In this document: in pieces, positions 5,440 through 6,005 of the stretch | How positions within the stretch are numbered: the first letter of the stretch is position 1 | Layout: every line of letters begins with the position of its first letter | Assembly (NCBI GenBank): GCA_946187025.1 | Contig: CAMHPM010000111.1 | Span: forward strand, 1 to 6,005 | DNA length: 6,005 nucleotides | Direction of reading: 5' to 3' | From: an uncultured Prevotellaceae bacterium | Lineage (GTDB): Bacteria > Bacteroidota > Bacteroidia > Bacteroidales > Bacteroidaceae | The notes under the pieces: generated by a model | Seen by the model: the letters and a program-made list of their open reading frames with translations, nothing else | The model's database searches: none | What the model was told of the DNA's origin: nothing | Made by a program: the position numbers and the translations under genes

Positions 5440-6005
5440 ATGAATAAATTCTCTCTTCTGATGATTGCGGCGCTCACCTGTCAGGGCGCCGCTTTTGCGC
5501 AAATTCACAAAATGGAGCGCCGCGACACTTCGGCCGTAGTGCGTACGTATGAGATAAACCCTATTGTCGTAACCGGCTCGGGCCACCATCAGCGTCAGGG
5601 CATGACGACCACACCGGTTCGGTCCCTCTCGGCCAAGGAGATGTCGGAACAGGGAATATCTACACTCGATGCAGCCCTCATCCGCATGGTGCCGGGCCTG
5701 TCGATGGCTCCCAGCTCGATGGGCTCTTTTCTCAGGATGAATGGTCTGTCGGGAAAATATATACTCGTGCTCATCAATGGTCAGCGGCTCACTGGCGATA
5801 TCTCCAACAACCTGGAGCTGTCGCGTGTGAACCTCTCGCGTGTGAAACGTATCGAGGTGCTCGATGGTGCAGCCTCGTCGCTCTATGGAAGCGATGCCAT
5901 TGCAGGAGTGATAAACATCATTACCGACCAGCCAACCAGTCAGTTGGTGAGTGTCACATCCGACACGCGGCTCTCGGGCCACGGGGTGCTAAACGAAGCC
6001 GTAAA
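5440..6005 (+). CDS. Second BtuB-like TonB-dependent receptor, 3' end cut by window edge
   Basis: I translated 188 residues from the ATG at 5440 to the right edge without interruption. A signal peptide covers 1-20 (cleavage after AFA). After a charged linker of about 20 residues comes a TonB box, PIVVTGS at 41-47. The plug domain follows, with LRMNGLSGKYILVLINGQR at 98-116 and GAASSLYGSDAIAGVIN at 143-159. The plug is clearly paralogous to that of the first receptor, yet the linker, the loop segments and the region after SDAIAGVINIIT differ. The complete protein would be expected to be about 650-750 residues with a beta-barrel. No TAnnTTTG promoter or riboswitch was found in the 130-base gap after cbiK, so it is probably cotranscribed with the first receptor and cbiK and thus under the same B12 riboswitch. 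Substrate is probably a corrinoid or other tetrapyrrole by context; a haem or metal-chelate receptor cannot be excluded. Confidence 0.9.
   Translation, partial: MNKFSLLMIAALTCQGAAFAQIHKMERRDTSAVVRTYEINPIVVTGSGHHQRQGMTTTPVRSLSAKEMSEQGISTLDAALIRMVPGLSMAPSSMGSFLRMNGLSGKYILVLINGQRLTGDISNNLELSRVNLSRVKRIEVLDGAASSLYGSDAIAGVINIITDQPTSQLVSVTSDTRLSGHGVLNEAV

Noticed and set aside
5206..5982. Minus-strand open frame of 258 codons with a very hydrophobic Ile/Leu/Val repeat
   Set aside because: The hydrophobic stretch is the reverse reading of the 9-bp repeat array, and the rest is antisense to the second receptor and to cbiK.

Overview
The window looks like chromosomal DNA from a Bacteroidales bacterium, most likely Prevotella-like. 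The evidence is three TAnnTTTG promoter elements of the Bacteroidetes type, start codons without strong Shine-Dalgarno sequences, tandem TonB-dependent receptors, and a lipoprotein with an acidic export signal right after its lipid-anchored cysteine. Genus level is an inference from style, not from a database match.

Layout. Positions 1-896 (minus strand) hold most of a cobyrinate a,c-diamide synthase (CbiA/CobB), cut by the left edge inside its glutaminase domain. A 302-base divergent gap (897-1198) follows, with one promoter facing each way and a GC-rich 22-bp tandem repeat between them. Positions 1199-1690 (plus) encode a small YbaK/ProXp-type aminoacyl-tRNA deacylase, probably unrelated to cobalamin. 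The 354-base gap 1691-2044 carries a good promoter and a complete, well-formed cobalamin (B12) riboswitch. That riboswitch leads a plus-strand operon: a BtuB-like TonB-dependent receptor (2045-4183), a CbiK-like cobaltochelatase-fold lipoprotein (4170-5309, overlapping the receptor by 14 bases), a 9-bp tandem repeat array (5321-5410), and a second BtuB-like receptor (5440 to the right edge, incomplete).

How it fits together. When B12 is plentiful the riboswitch should lower expression of the operon. When B12 is scarce the cell should make two outer-membrane corrinoid or tetrapyrrole importers plus a CbiK-like protein that, by its signal, is anchored in the outer membrane and perhaps displayed on the surface. 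The divergent cbiA suggests that the host also builds or finishes corrinoids itself, but its leader has no visible riboswitch.

The part most worth following up is the CbiK-like lipoprotein: a chelatase fold normally found in the cytoplasm or periplasm, here with a surface-export signal, an altered metal-ligand motif, an acidic insertion, and a receptor gene on either side.
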